DNA from: Panax quinquefolius
Taxonomy: Eukaryota > Streptophyta > Magnoliopsida > Apiales > Araliaceae
DNA: 64,000 nt
Direction of reading: 5' to 3'
Assembly (NCBI GenBank): GCA_020205615.1
Contig: CM035170.1
Location: 12,562,980-12,626,979, forward strand
The notes under the pieces were generated by a model. It saw only the letters and a program-made list of their open reading frames with translations. It did not search any database and was not told where the DNA came from. This document shows, one piece after another, positions 21,668-35,139 of the stretch; position 1 is the first letter of the stretch, and each line of letters opens with the position of its first letter. Made by a program: the position numbers and the translations under genes.

Positions 21668-23435
21668 TGAAATTTCGTCCTCGAAATTTAGGTGCGTAGG
21701 ACATGATCCTTCCTATCCAAGATCTTGATTGGTACCTCCTCGTACGTTAAATCTTCTGCTATCTTGTCTGGTTCTAACTCAATAATGTGGTTCGGGTCGT
21801 CCACATATTTACGTAACATCGATACGTAAAAAACGTTATGAACACGCGTTATACTTGGCGGTAAAATTTGTTTATAGGCCATAGTTCCTATTCGATCGAG
21901 GATTTGAAATGGACTAATAAATCGAAGGTATGAGCTTTCCTCACATCGTCGATTCTCGCTTTTGGAATAACGACTTCTTGCATCTTCTTCTTCATATTCA
22001 TCAACTCCAGGTCTGTAGCTTGAGAAGCCTTAAATTTATCGATTAAAGTCGATTCTAATCGTATATTCGTTATCTTCATTCAGGTTCTTGGAATCTTTAA
22101 CTCTATCTCCATCTTCTGTAAGTCATACGAAATGGGTCTTTGTGTTAACAATATCGCACTCGTAAACGCATACGATCTTTTACTCAACGTGTCAGCTACC
22201 ATGTTCATTTTTTTTTTCAGGATGGTATGGTCAGAATAGGTGCCAAAATGAGTCTCCTCTTGAGTTCTTCGAAGTTCTTCCCGCATTCCTTGCTCCTTTC
22301 GAATTTTGTATCTCTACGAGTCAGCTGAGTTAATAGAGTATCGATTTGATAAAATCCTTCCACGAATCTCCGATAGTAACCAGCTAAGCCTAGAAAGCTA
22401 CTTATTTCGATTACTGACTTATGTTGCTCTCAACTGTGACTTATATCCCAATCTTGGATAACACGTCACAATGGTACCTATCAGTTTACTATCACAAAAA
22501 TATGGCATCCCCTACGGAGAGTCTGGCTTCGGTGCATTCCACAAAGGAAGTCACCAGATAAAGGCTCGGGTACAAACTTCTACAGTTGAATTTTTAACTC
22601 CTGAAGTTTAGTAGGAGCCATGAGATTTTAGAAATGGGTTTTGTACCGGGTTCAAAGTCGATACAAAATTCAATATCACACTTTGGGAATAAGCAAAAAA
22701 ATTCTTCAGGAAATACATCAGGAAATTTACTAACAAAAGAAATATTATTCAAATCTGATGTATTTTTGTTCAAGTCCATAACATGGGCTAAGAAAACTTG
22801 ACATACATTTTTCAATAAACGAATGACTCTATGGCTTGATATGAAAGTGTTTGACTTCAATGGTTTGGTTGCTTAAATTCGAATAACAGGTTGCTTAGGA
22901 ATATGAAAACTAACAACCTTACGAAAGCAATCAATTTTGGCATGATGAGTAGTTAATCAATCAATCCCCAAAATCACATCAAAAGCAAGTATCTTTAAAG
23001 AAATAAGGTCAACAGGTAATGTGATGGTGCCAACTTAGATCAAACAAGATTTATAAATGAAAGGATGTAACGAAAGTTTCTCATAATGGAGTTTCAAATG
23101 TAAAAGTCAAAGTCTAATTTTCTCCTGAGTCAAGTTTAAACGCTGAGTATAAGCAAGAGAGATAAATGAATGGGTAGAACCCAGTATCTAATAAGGTATA
23201 ACCTTTGTAAGAATTTATAATTAACTAACCTGCGTATAACTTCGTTCGGGTTCCTCGCATTCTCGACCGAAATCACGAAAAACGCTTCTTCCAGAACCGC
23301 TGACTTTGACTTTTCTCGGGATGACCTTTTGAGTCACCATCCTCATTGGACTGGGTTTCGCTACTGCATAATCTCGAGCGATATGACCTTCTTTTTTCCA
23401 AAATTATAACATACCTTGGAAGGTTGTGAAACAGC
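21668..23435 (-). pseudogene. Family C unit 1 pol remnant (PR, partial RT, INT tail)
   Basis: Reading leftward: protease with LDTGF/LDTGST-type box near 23170-23200, the HHAKID end of protease near 22950, and the RT start near 22590-22760 (EFCIDFEPGTKPISK). Then a ~150-bp non-pol segment (about 22440-22590) replaces the RT fingers and catalytic palm. RT resumes at [15 protein letters not shown] (about 22365-22400). RNase H is absent, followed by VADTLSKRSYA and the linker KITNIRLESTLIDKF. The integrase core is absent, and only MAYKQILPPSITRVHNVFYV to DRKDHVLRT (21882-21691) remain. The chromodomain's second half is missing. It cannot encode RT or integrase. Confidence 0.88.
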
Positions 23436-23439
23436 TTTG

Positions 23440-24473
23440 TACTTATGTGTCCCTCTTCTCCGCATCTCGTAGCATCTAACCGGCGGTCTTTCTCCTCCCT
23501 AGAATTCGTTCTGGTGTTGGTGCCGACGTCTTCCCGTCATTGTTGAATCTTCTCTTATTGAAATTTCCACTTGACTCACTTTTCCTATTATCTTGACCAT
23601 GATTACCACCGAAGTGGTTACCATTTCTGGCATGATAATTTTCTCCACGATGGTTATCATTGTTCCGATGACCGTTGCCACCGATACGATTATCATCGAG
23701 TTGTTGGTCATTATTCTTCAGTTGAGCTGACTCATTATCGCGCTCCAATAATTGAGCCCTATTTACAACATCTGAATATAAACAAAGTTTGTGAGAAATG
23801 AGGTATTGACATATTTTGGGTTTCAAACCTCGCAGAAACATTCGTGTCATTCTCTCCTCATTATCAACCAAATGGGTTGTAAATCGAGACAACTCGGCAA
23901 AATTAGCTTCGTACTGCGACACGTTTATATTGTTTTGCTCCAGCTTAATGAACTCTACCTCCTTCATGTGACGAATACTTTCGGGAAAGTACTTGTCGTT
24001 GAACAATTCTTGGCACTTCTCCCAAGACATCTTCAGTGTGATATAGTCGACTACGCTTTTTACTTTATTCCCACCAATAATCATTCTCCTCGCAACATGA
24101 AAGTGGCGAAAGGAACCTTTTGCTCCCCTAAGCATCCCAAGACATCAAATATCTTAGTGATCTGCTTTATCCACGTCTCTGCCGTAAGTTGTTCTTGCTT
24201 TCCCAAAAACTCTGGCGGTCCTAACTCCTTGAAGTGCTTAGCGGTGACCATCCGTGAGTTGCCTGTGTTTCCACCTGCATTTTGAACAGTAGTCTTTCTC
24301 GTTTGGTTTTACATGAATTCTAGAAAATTCCTAAACATACCATCGTTCATCATCTGCTCAGTGGTGTTGTTCACAAGAGGAACATTGCCATCCTGGTGCA
24401 CGTTCTCCTCATTGGTGAGCAAAGGTGTCTCCACGGTCTCATTTACTCCACTGTTAACATTCTCAGTCGACAT
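23440..24473 (-). pseudogene. Family C unit 1 gag, broken
   Basis: The structural protein starts MSTENVNSGVNETVETPLL. A CAA-to-TAA change at 24309-24311 stops it at about codon 55 (units 2 and 3 have CAA). The capsid part follows (AETWIKQITKIFDVLG, then KMSWEKCQELFNDKYFPES and VSQYEANFAELSRF). The tail is Asn/Arg/Gly-rich. Of the two expected CCHC knuckles, the first is out of frame near 23460 and the second, near 23400, has a single-base break. A 219-codon stretch at 23476-24135 remains open. Confidence 0.88.
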
Positions 24474-24646
24474 TCTTAAATATTGCCATAAAACAAGGGT
24501 TAATTTAACAAATTAACAAATTACATAATACCCCTATATTATGACCGACCAACAAATAAGCTTAGGTAGGACACACTAGCGAAGGATTACTCGTCTCTCC
24601 CCTCCTAGTTCTATTCTCCGATCTCCGCTAGAGATCATATCCCTAA

Positions 24647-24658
24647 GCTCTGATACCA
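24647..24658 (-). other. Primer binding site, family C unit 1
   Basis: The plus-strand GCTCTGATACCA is the complement of TGGTATCAGAGC, two bases from the LTR start at 24661. In unit 2 the site is damaged (CGATATACCA near 30491). In unit 3 it is GCTCTGATTCCA near 36353. Confidence 0.85.
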
Positions 24659-24660
24659 AC

Positions 24661-26140
24661 TGTGACGCCCCCAAAATAGGTCCAATCCACCCAACCTATT
24701 CTGAGTCGCCAAATACATGGTATGTAAAACAACTACAACTTCATTAATACAATTGTCGTGCAAAATACGACAACACATAAACTCTGAGTTTAAATACAAA
24801 TATTGTCTTCTAGACAATATCCACACTCAAATAAGTCCTCATTACAATTATTGATACACTATTTTACAAAATAGTGAGGACTACTAAAACAACTGTCTTG
24901 AACCATTACTCCACACCCCGACTAGATCCCGCTATATTCTCGTCTACTGAGAAAAAAAATGGAACAAAAAGGAAAAGGGTGAGCTCAACTAGCCCAGTAA
25001 AGAATATTATGACTAAGATAATGTACAACAAATTATCCTTAGTCTTCAACAGGGAAAAATCTGATAGAATACAATAGACAACAAGTTTTAGATCAACAAC
25101 TGCAATGAAAACAACAATTCATTAGAAGAGTTAAGTAGAGAATGAAATCTGCTATCATCTATGAATTTAAAAGTCCATCATCGATATTTTATCCTCGTAA
25201 CATCAATCAATATACATCATAAATCAAATAGTCATCTTTGCACTACTTTCAGCCAAAGATATTCATCGATTAATCATGTTCATCTAAAGACACATTTATC
25301 TTTGCTTTACTACTAGCCAAAGATATTCATCGAAAATCATTCATCTTTTGCACTACTGGGCCAAAGATATTTAGTAATATCATCATTTAGGACCGAGGAT
25401 GATGAAAAATATTTTAAAGAAAACGAATCCAAAGGAAACAAAAGAACAAATATTAAGGATTAGTACTTTACACAATCCAAGTTCAAAAATACTTCATAAA
25501 TAATCGTAGTGGAGTAAAATTCAAGAATGATCAAAACATGGATCTGATCAAAGCTAGTATCCATAATAGATATTTTGAGACGAAAAAAAATAAAATTTAA
25601 TTTTTTTGTGAATAGTGTCAGATTCGTGAATAGTCTTAGTATCGTGAATAGTAACTCTCGTGAATAGTAACTCAAACACAAAAAGATAGAAATTTCACAA
25701 AAAAAATCATCATGCTTAAGAATAGTACTCGTGAATAGTAACTCGTGAATAGTAACTCATGAATAGTAACTCGTGAATAGTAACTCATGAATAAGAACTC
25801 CGAACCCGACATGAAAAAGTTCCAAATTTGATAAAAAGTTCCAACCAATATTTCGGCGAATGATAATGAAGAAATAATATCATTTTTAAAAAAATAACAT
25901 CCTTACCTCGCAAAAAATAATAGACTTACCGACTAGAATCTTTGGATATAGTCTTTGAAAGAACTTGCACCAGTATAGCAATACTCAAAGTACTAAAATA
26001 CTCACAAAATACGCTTCGATATTATAGAGAGAGAAAAAGAGAAAAAACTTTAGTTTACGGTGTGATTTTCAATTCTAACCTAAGCACCTATTTATAGGAA
26101 ATTGCTTAGAACACCAAAAAGTAGAAAAATTTAATATAAT

Positions 26141-26186
<46 letters not shown>

Positions 26187-27464
26187 CACGCCTACCTTTG
26201 AATCTTTGGAATCCCACATGTTTAACAACAAAATGAGCCCAAAAAACGTTTTTGTTGATATAAATAATTAAAACTTCCAAAAATCAATTATTTTGAACTT
26301 GAACTTCAATAATTCATAATAAATAGCCCTTTTATTAGAAAAAATTCAAATCTCGCAAATTTTTATAGAAATTCAATTCTCTACAACTTTACGAAGAAAG
26401 TTTTTCAAATTCCAAACAAAATTTAATTGAAATCCACATACGCACGATTTTACAAGCTATAATCAAATTTCAAAAAGAAATGGGGTCCACCGACACACAA
26501 AAACATGTGTTAATCATTTAATGCAACAAAAATACTCTTCCTCCTCATATACTCATATATCCACATTCATTGTAAAAATATCATCATTATTATATTATAA
26601 TAATATAATAAAATATTATTTTATCGAAAAAATAAAATATCAATTTTAACAATTGTCACTTTAAAAATTTTCTCCATCTATATCCACATAAAATCAATAT
26701 TTTCCTCATCATATAAATCAATAATTAATTATTCACAAATAATATTACGAGAATCACGATCTTGCAACCGTAGTTCCTCAGAAAGAGGGGGCTTTCCAAT
26801 AAGAATTTCTCCTTCTTGGCGCGCATGATTAGGTGACCAAACCTCTCTTTGAGCAAAACTTTCTAGACATTGCCAATAATGTTTTCTAATAATATTATTC
26901 AGATAATATGAATTATTGCTTCGATAATGGAAAATATTGTGTAGTGACAATTATTGAAACAACGATAATATAAAAATCAATCAACGCAATTATTATTGAA
27001 TCAATAAAATAAAATATTTGAGCGATAATTCTTGTAACAATTATTGAGTAGTGCCTTTTTACGTAAGAATCAATAATTGGTGCAATCTGGTGTCTTCTTG
27101 TCTGCAACAACGCCAGCGTATTCTTGTGTTTTAACCACCGGGTATTCCAACAATATTAAACTTGTAAAAACTACGCCGTTATTTATAAATAACTTATACT
27201 TGTCGTTTTTTCATCCAATCGCTTTTAGTTATGGGGCCCACACAAAAGACTACGCCGTCATATATAAATATTCCCACGCGGTAAGAATATTCCACGACCA
27301 AACGAATATTCTCCGACAACAATGAATATTTTATAACCACTTTATATTTAAAATATTTATGCATTTTACCCATAACTAACCACATTAATCAAATCAACCC
27401 TTACTATTTCAAAATAATAAATAGAGAAATTAAATCTTTATTTATAAAAAATTGGGGTCTTACA
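24661..27464 (-). repeat. Family C LTR 2, complete, 2.80 kb
   Basis: The plus strand runs TGTGACGCCCCC to GGGGTCTTACA. It contains the AAGATGAA array (25225-25370), the CGTGAATAGTAACT array (25600-25800), a TATA box, an (AT)n run at 26144-26184, and the GATTAGGTGACCAAACCTCTC block near 26826. It serves as 5' LTR of unit 1 and 3' LTR of unit 2. No gene in it. Confidence 0.92.
26089..26096 (-). promoter_or_regulatory. TATA box, family C LTR 2
   Basis: The plus-strand TATTTATA (TATAAATA on minus) is followed on the minus strand by the GAATTGAAAATCACACCG block and GA/CT-rich sequence, as in every A/C family LTR. LTR 3 has it at 31970 and LTR 4 at 37801. Confidence 0.62.
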
Positions 27465-27474
27465 ACCTCCCTCC

Positions 27475-29270
27475 TTATGAAATTTCGTCCTCGAAATTGA
27501 CGTGCGTAGGATGAGGATGATCCTTCTTTATCCAAGATCTTGACCGGTACCTCCTCGTAACGTTAAATCTTCTCTTATCTATCTTCTATCCAAAATCTTG
27601 ACAACTCTCTAATAATAATGGTTCTCGGTCGTCCACATATTTATAATAACATCGATATATTTACGTAAAAAAAGCGTTATGAACACGCGTCATACTTGGC
27701 GGTAAAATGTGTCTATAGGCCACGCTCCTATTCGATCGAGGATTTCAAATGGACTAATAAATCGAAGGTTTGAGCTTTCCTCACATCATCGATTCTCGCT
27801 TTTGGAATAACGACTTCTTGCATCTTCTTCTTCATATTCATCAACTCGAGTGTCATAGCTTGAGCGACTTTAAATTTATCGATTAAAGTCGATTCTAATC
27901 GTATATTCGTTATCTTCATTCGAGTTCTTGGAATCTTTAACTCTATCTCCATCTTCCGTAAATTCATATGAAATGGGTCTTTGTGTTAACAATATCGCAC
28001 TCAGAACGCACATACGATCTTTTACTCAACGTGTCGGCTACCACGTTAATTTTTTTTTCGATGGTATGGTATGGTGGTAAACATTCAATGCTCCAAATGA
28101 GTCTCCTCTTGAGTTCTTGAAGCTCTTCCCACATTCCTTGCTCCATTTCAATTTTGTATCTCTACGAGTCACCGAGTTAATGGAGTATCGATTAGATAAA
28201 ATCCTTCCACGAATCTCCAATAGTAACCAGCTAAGCCTAGAAAGCTACTTATTTCGATTACTGACTTAGGTTGCTCTCAACTATGACTCATATCCCAATC
28301 TTGGATAGCACGTCACAATGGTACCTATCAGTTTACTATCACACAAATATGGCGTCCCCTACGAAGAGTTCGGCGGTGCATTCCACAAAGGAAGTCACCG
28401 GATAAAGGCTCGGTACAAAACTTCTATAGTTGAATTTTTAACTCTGAAGTTCAATAGGAGCCATGAGATTTTAGAAATGGGTTTTGTCTTAGGGTTCAAA
28501 GTCGATACAAAATTCAATATCACACTTTGGGAATAAGCGAAAAATTCTTCAGAAATACATCGAAATTTACTAACAACAGAAATATCATTCAAATCTGACG
28601 TATTTTTGTTCAAGTCCATAACATGGGCTAAGAAAACTTGACATCCATTTTTCAATAAACGAATGACTTTATGGCTTGATATGAAAGTGTTTGACTTCAA
28701 TGGTTTGGTTGCTTGAATTCGAATAACAGGTTGCTTAGGAATATGAAAACTAACAACCTTACGAAAGCAATCAATTTTGGCATGATGAGTAGTTAATCAA
28801 TCAATCCCCAAAATCACATCAAAAGCAAGTATCTTTAAAGAAATAAGGTCAACAGGTAATGTGATGGTGCCAACTTGGATCAAACAAGATTTATAAACAG
28901 TGGATGTAACGAAATTTTCTCATAATGGAGTTTCAACAGAAAAGTCAAAGTCTAATTTTCTCCGAGTCAAGTTTAAACGTTGAGTATAAGCGAGAGAGAT
29001 AAATGAATGGGTAGAACCAATTATCTAATAAGGTATAAACTTCATAAGAATTTATAATTAACTAACCTGTCTTAACTTCGTTCGGGTTCCTCGCATTCGA
29101 CCGATCACGAAAAACGCTCTTCCAGAACCGCAGATTGACTTTGACTTTTTTCCGGATGACCTTTTGAGTCACCATCCCCATTGGACTTGGGTTTCGCTTC
29201 TGAAGTACAATCTCGAGCGATATGACCTTCTTTTCCAAAATTATAACATACCTTGGAAGGTTGTGAATAG
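27475..29270 (-). pseudogene. Family C unit 2 pol remnant
   Basis: This has the same order and breakpoints as unit 1: protease box near 29020-29060, RT start 28400-28700 (MDLNKNTSDLNDIS in frame), the inserted leader/LTR-like segment about 28280-28440, RT thumb (GLAGYYWRF-like) about 28205-28245, linker 27730-27960 (KITNIRLESTLIDKF), and integrase tail 27560-27730. The tail is more damaged than in unit 1, with a local scramble near 27550-27670. The chromodomain's second half is absent. Confidence 0.86.
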
Positions 29271-29274
29271 TTTG

Positions 29275-30312
29275 GACTTATGTGTCCCTCTTCTCCGCAT
29301 CTGTAGCATCTAACTGGCGGTCTTTCTCCTCCTCTAAAATTCGTTCTTTGGTGTTGGTGTGCAAGCGTCTTCCGTCATTGTTGAATCTTCTCTTTTTGAA
29401 ATTTCCACTTGAATTATTTCTTCTATTATCTTGGCCATGATTACCACCGAAGTGGTTACCATTTCTGGCATGATAATTTCCTCCACGATGGTTATCATTG
29501 TTCCGATGACCGCCATTGCACCCGATACGATTATCATCGAGTTGTTGGTCATTATTCTTCAGTTGAGCCGACTCATTATCGCGCTCCAATAACTGAGCCC
29601 TATTCACAACATCTGAATATAAACAAAGTTTGTGAGAAATGAGGTATTGACGTATTTTGGGTTTCAAACCTCGCAGAAACATTCGCGTCATTCTCTCCTC
29701 ATTATCAACCAAATGGGATGCAAATCGAGACAACTCGGCAAACTTAGCTTCGTACTGCGACACGTTCATATTGTTTTGCTCCAGCTTGATGAACTCTACC
29801 TCCTTCATGTGACGAATACTTTCGGGAAAGTACTTGTCGTTGAACAATTCTTGGAACTTCTCCCAAGACATCTTCAGTGCGGTAGGCTGAGTACGCTTTA
29901 CGGATTCCCACCAATAATCTGCCTCTCCTCGTAACATGAAAGTGGCGAAAGGAACCTTTTGCTCCTCTGAGCATCCCAAGACATCAAATATCTTAGTGAT
30001 CTACTTTATCCACGTCTCTGTCGTAAGTGGTTCTGGCTTTCCCAAAAACTCTGGCGGTCCTAACTCCTTGAACTGCTTAGCGGTGACCATCCGTGAGTTG
30101 CCAGTGTTTCCACCTGCATTTTGAACAGTAGTCTTTCTCGTTTGGTTTTGCATGAATTCTAGAAAGTTCCTAAACATACCATCGTTCATCATCTGCTCAG
30201 TGGTGTTGTTCACAGGAGGAACATTGTCAGCCTGTTGCACGTTCTCCTCGTTGGTGAGCAAAGGTGTCTCCACGGTCTCATTTACTCCACTGTTAACATT
30301 CTCAGTCGACAT
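29275..30312 (-). pseudogene. Family C unit 2 gag, one stop from open
   Basis: The frame from MSTENVNSGVNETVETPL runs 103 codons and is cut by CAG-to-TAG at 30001-30003 (units 1 and 3 have CAG). A 233-codon open stretch at 29278-29979 then carries MSWEKFQELFNDKYFPES, NVSQYEAKFAELSRF and the Asn/Gly/Arg-rich tail. The first knuckle reads [14 protein letters not shown] and the second [14 protein letters not shown], each lacking one Cys. This is the best-kept gag of the array. Confidence 0.9.
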
Positions 30313-30501
30313 TCTTAAATACTGCCATAAAACAAGGGTTAATTTAACAAATTAACAAATCACATAATACCCCTATATTATATGAGGCACCAACAAATAA
30401 GCTTAGGTAGGACACACTAGCGAAGGATTTACTCGTCTCTCCCCTCTAGTTCTATTCTCCGATCTCCGCTTGGAGATCATATCCTAAGCTCGATATACCA
30501 A

Positions 30502-33343
30502 TGTGGCGCCCCCAAAATAGGTCCAATCATCCAACCTATTCTGAGTCGCCAAATACATGGTACATAAACAACTACAACTTCATTAATACAATTGTCGTGC
30601 AAAATACGACAACACATAAACTCTGAGTTTAAATACAAATATTGTCTTCTAGACAATATCCACACTCAAATAAGTCCTCATTACAATTATTGATACACTA
30701 TTTTACAAAATAGTGAGGACTACTAAAACAACTGTCTTGAACCATTACTCCACACCCCGACTAGTTCCCGCTATATTCTCGTCTCCTGAGAAGAAAAATG
30801 GAACAAAAAGGAAAAGGGTGAGCTCAACTAGCCCAGTAAAGAATATTATGACTAAGATAATGTACAACAAATTATCCTTAGTCTTCAACAGGGAAAAATC
30901 TGATAGAATACAATAGACAACAAGTTTTAGATCAACAACTGCAACGGAAACAACAATTCATTAGAAGAGTTAAGTAGAGAATGAAATCTACTATCATCTA
31001 TGAATTTAAAAGTCCATCATCGATATTTTATCCCTGTAACATCAATCAATATACATCATAAATCAAATAGTCATCTTTTTTACTACTGGCCAAAGATATT
31101 CATCCGATTAGTCATGTTCATCTCAACACTGTTCATCTTTGCACTACGGGCCAAAGATATTCATCGTTAATCATTCATCTAAAGACTGCTTATCTTTTTG
31201 GGGCCAAAGATATTCATCGAAAATTATTCATCTTTGCACTATCCAAAGATATTTAGTAATATCATCATTTAGGACCGAGGATGATGAAAAATATTTTAAA
31301 GGAAAGCGAATCCAATTGAAACAAAAGAACAAATATTAAGGATTAGTACTTTACACAATCCAGTTTCAAAAATACTTCATAAATAATCGAGTGGAGTAAA
31401 ATTCAAGAATGATCAAAACATGGATACAATCAAAGCTAGTATCCATAATAGATATTTTGGACGAAAAAAAAAATTTAATTTTTTGTGAATAGTTAATAAA
31501 TGATTCGTGAATAGTGTCAGATATCGTGAATAATTCTTATATCGTGAATAGTAACTCAAACACTAAAAGATAGAAATTTCACAAAAAAATCATCATGCTT
31601 CAATAGTACTTGAATAGTAACTTTCGTGAATAGTAACTCGTGAATAGTAACTCGTGAATAGTAACTCGTGAATAGTAACTCATGAATAGTAACCCGAGCA
31701 TGAAAAAGTTCCAAATTTGATAAAAAGTTCCAACCAATATTTCGCATAATGATATTGAAGAAATAATATCATTTTTAAAAAAATAACATCCCTTACCTTA
31801 CCAAAAAATAATACTTACACTGGAATCTTTGGATATAGTCTTTGAAAGAACTTGCATTATATAGCAATACTCAAAGTACTAAAATACTCACAAAATACGC
31901 TCGATATTATAGAGAGAAGAGAAAAAACTTTAGTTTACGGTGTGATTTTCAATTCTAACCTAAGCACCCTATTTATAGAAATTGCTTAGAACACCAAAGC
32001 GAGAAAATTTAATATAATAATAATAATATATATATATATATATATATATATTCCTACCTTAGACCTTTGAATGCGGAATCCCACATGTTTAACAACAAAA
32101 TGAACCCACCAAAAAAAAAAACGTTTTTCTTATATATAAATAATTAAAACTTCCAAAAATCAATTATTTGAAACTTGAACTTCAATAATTCATAATAAAT
32201 AGCCCTTTTATCGGAAAAATTCAAAATCTCACGAAATTTTTATAGGAAATTCAATTCTCTACAACTTTGCGTAAGAAAAAGTTTTTCCAAATTCCAAACA
32301 AAAATTGGCCAAAAAATCCACATACGACGATTTTACAAGGTATAATCAAATTTCGGTCAAAAATGGGGTCCACCGACACAAAACATGTGTTTTAATCATT
32401 TAATGCAACAAAAATACTCTTCCTCCTCATATACTCATATATCCCACATTCATTGTAAAAATATCATCATTATTATATTATAATAATATAATAAAATATT
32501 ATTTTATCGAAAAAAGATAAAATATCAATTTTTAACAATTGTCACTTTAAAAATTTTCTCCATCTATATCCACATAAAATCAATATTTTCCTCATCATAT
32601 AAATCAATAATTAATTATTCACAAATAATATTACGAGAATCACAAGATCTTGGCACCATAGTTCTGAGAAAGAGGGGCTTTCAATAAGAATTTCTCCTTC
32701 TTGGTAGCGCGATTAGGTGACCAAACCTCTCCTTAGACAAAACTTTCTAGACATTGCCAATAATGTTTTCTAATAATATTATTCAGATAATATGAATTAT
32801 TGCTTCGATAATGGAAAATACCGTAGTGACAATTATTGAAACAACAATAATATAAAAAATCAACGCACGCAATTATTATTGAATCAATAAAATAAAATAT
32901 TGAATAATAATTCATTGTAACAATTATTGAGTAGTGCCTTCTTACGTAAGAATCAATAATTGGTGCAATACCGGTATGTACTTGTTGTGCAACCAGCGTA
33001 TTCTTGTGTTTTAACCATAAGGTATTCAACGATATTACTTGTAACAACTACGTAGTTATTTATAAACAACTTATACTTGTCGTTTTCTTCATCCAATCGC
33101 TTTTCATTATGGGGCCCACAAAAGATTTTGTGCGTCGTCACGAATATTCCCAAATGAAGAAGAATATTCCACGACCAAAACGAATATTCTCCAACAATGA
33201 TGAATATTTTATAACCACCGCTTATTTAAAATATTTACGCATTTTACCCATAACTAACCACATTAATCAAATCAACCCTTACTATTTCAAAATAATAAAT
33301 AGAGGAAATTAAATCTTTATTTATAAAAATTTGGGGTCTTCTG
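30502..33343 (-). repeat. Family C LTR 3, complete, 2.84 kb
   Basis: The plus strand starts TGTGGCGCCCCC and ends GGGGTCTT followed by CTGA, where ACA is usual, so the terminus is altered. It has the same arrays as LTR 2 (AAGATGAA units 31075-31255, TATTCACGA units 31490-31690), a TATA box at 31970-31977, and an (AT)n run near 32027-32051. It is shared by units 2 and 3. Confidence 0.9.
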
Positions 33344-33354
33344 ACCTCCCTCCT

Positions 33355-35135
33355 TATGAAATTTCGTCCTCGAAATTGAGGTGTTTGAAAAGATGAGATC
33401 CTTCCTTTTATCCAAGATCTTAACTAGTACCTCCTCGTTTAACTTGTTAAATCTTCGTGTAGTAGGACTTATCTTCTATCCAAAATCTTGTTCTAACTCA
33501 ATAATGTGGTTTCGTCGTCCACATATTTACGTAACATCGATCGTGAAAAATGTTATGAACACGCGTCATACTTGGCGGTAAAATATGTCTATAGGCCACG
33601 GTTCCTATTCGATCGAGGATTTCAAATGGACTAATAAATCGAAGGTTTGAGCTTTCCTCTCTCATCGATTCTCGCTTTTGGAATAACGACTTCTTGCATC
33701 TTCTTCTTCATATTCATCAACTCCAAATGCGTAGCTTGAGCAACTTTAAATTTATCGATTAAAGTCGATTCTAATCGTATATTCGTTATCTCTCACGCAA
33801 GTTCTTTGGAATCTTTAACTCTATCTCCATCTTCTGTAAGTCATACGAAATGGGTCTTTGTGTTAACAATATCGCACTCGTAAACGCATACGATCTTTTA
33901 CTCAACGTGTCAGCTACCATGTTCATTTTTTTTTCAGGATGGTATGGTCAGAACAGGTGCCAAAATGAGTCTCCTCTTGAGTTCTTCGAAGTTCTTCCCA
34001 CATTCCTTGCTCATTTCAAATTTTGTATCTCTACAAGTCAGCTGAGTTAATAGAGTATCGATTCGATAAAATCCTTCCACGAATCTCCGATAGTAACCAA
34101 CTAAGCCTAGAAAGCTACGTATTTCGATTACTGACTTAGGTTGCTCTCAACTATGACTCATATCCCAATCTTGGATAGCACGTCACAATGGTACCTATCA
34201 GTTTACTATCACACAAATATGGCATCCCCTACGGAGAGTCTGGCTTCGGTGCATTCCACAAAGGAAGTCACCAGATAAAGGCTCGGGTACAAACTTCTAC
34301 AGTTGAATTTTTAACTCCTGAAGTTCAATAGGAGCCATGAGATTTTAGAAATGGGTTTTGTATCAGGGTTCAAAGTCGATACAAAATTCAATATCACACT
34401 TTGGGAATAAGCAAAAATTCTTCAGAAATACATCGAAATTTACTAACAATAGAAATATCATTCAAATCGATGTATTTTTGTTCAAAGTCCATAACATGGG
34501 CTAAGAAAACTACACATCCATTTTTCAATAAACGAATGACTTTATGGCTTGATATGAAAGTGTTTGACTTCAATGGTTTGGTTGCTTAATTCGAATAACG
34601 AGTTTGCTTAGGAATATGAAAACTAACAACCTTACGAAAGCAATCAATTTTGGCATGATGAGTAGTTAATCAATCAATCCCCAAAATCACATCAAAAGCA
34701 AGTATCTTTAAAGAAATAAGGTCAACAGGTAATGTGATGTTGCCAACTTAGATCAAACAAGATTTATAAACAGTGGATGTAATGAAAGTTTCTCATAATG
34801 GAGTTTCAACAGAAAAGTCAAAGTCTAATTTTCTCCGGAGTCAAGTTTAAACGTTGAGTATAAGCAGGAGAGATAAATGAATGGGTAGAACCGGTATCTA
34901 ATAAGGTATAAACTTCATAAGAATTTATAATTAACTAACCCGTGCTAACTTCGTTCGGGTTCCTCGCATTCTGACCAGTCACGAAAAACGCTCTTCCAGG
35001 AACCGTTGACTTTGACTTTTCTGGGATGACCTTTTGAGTCACCATCCCATTGGATTTGGTTTCACTTCTGCATCTGATCTCGAGCGATATGACCTTCTTT
35101 TCCACAATTATAACATACCTTGGAAGGTTGTGAAT
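33355..35135 (-). pseudogene. Family C unit 3 pol remnant
   Basis: This has the unit-1 pattern again: protease box near 34890-34920 (plus-strand AGAACCGGTATCTAATAAGG, LDTGST-like), RT start about 34290-34570, the inserted segment about 34150-34300, GLVGYYRRF about 34080-34125, linker 33610-33960, and integrase tail 33390-33600. Local scrambling near 33380-33470 affects the last codons. At several positions unit 3 agrees with unit 1 against unit 2 (for example TACGGAGAGTCTGGCTTCGG). Confidence 0.86.
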
Positions 35136-35139
35136 AGTT

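Noticed and set aside
23571..24516. Plus-strand open frames opposite gag (76, 164 and 67 codons; also in unit 2)
   Set aside because: They are shadows of the minus-strand gag, recurring at the same place in each unit; the minus-strand frame has family motifs.
26140..26185. (AT)n run as a replication origin or matrix site
   Set aside because: It is a simple repeat of varying length in each C LTR. Nothing else supports such a role.
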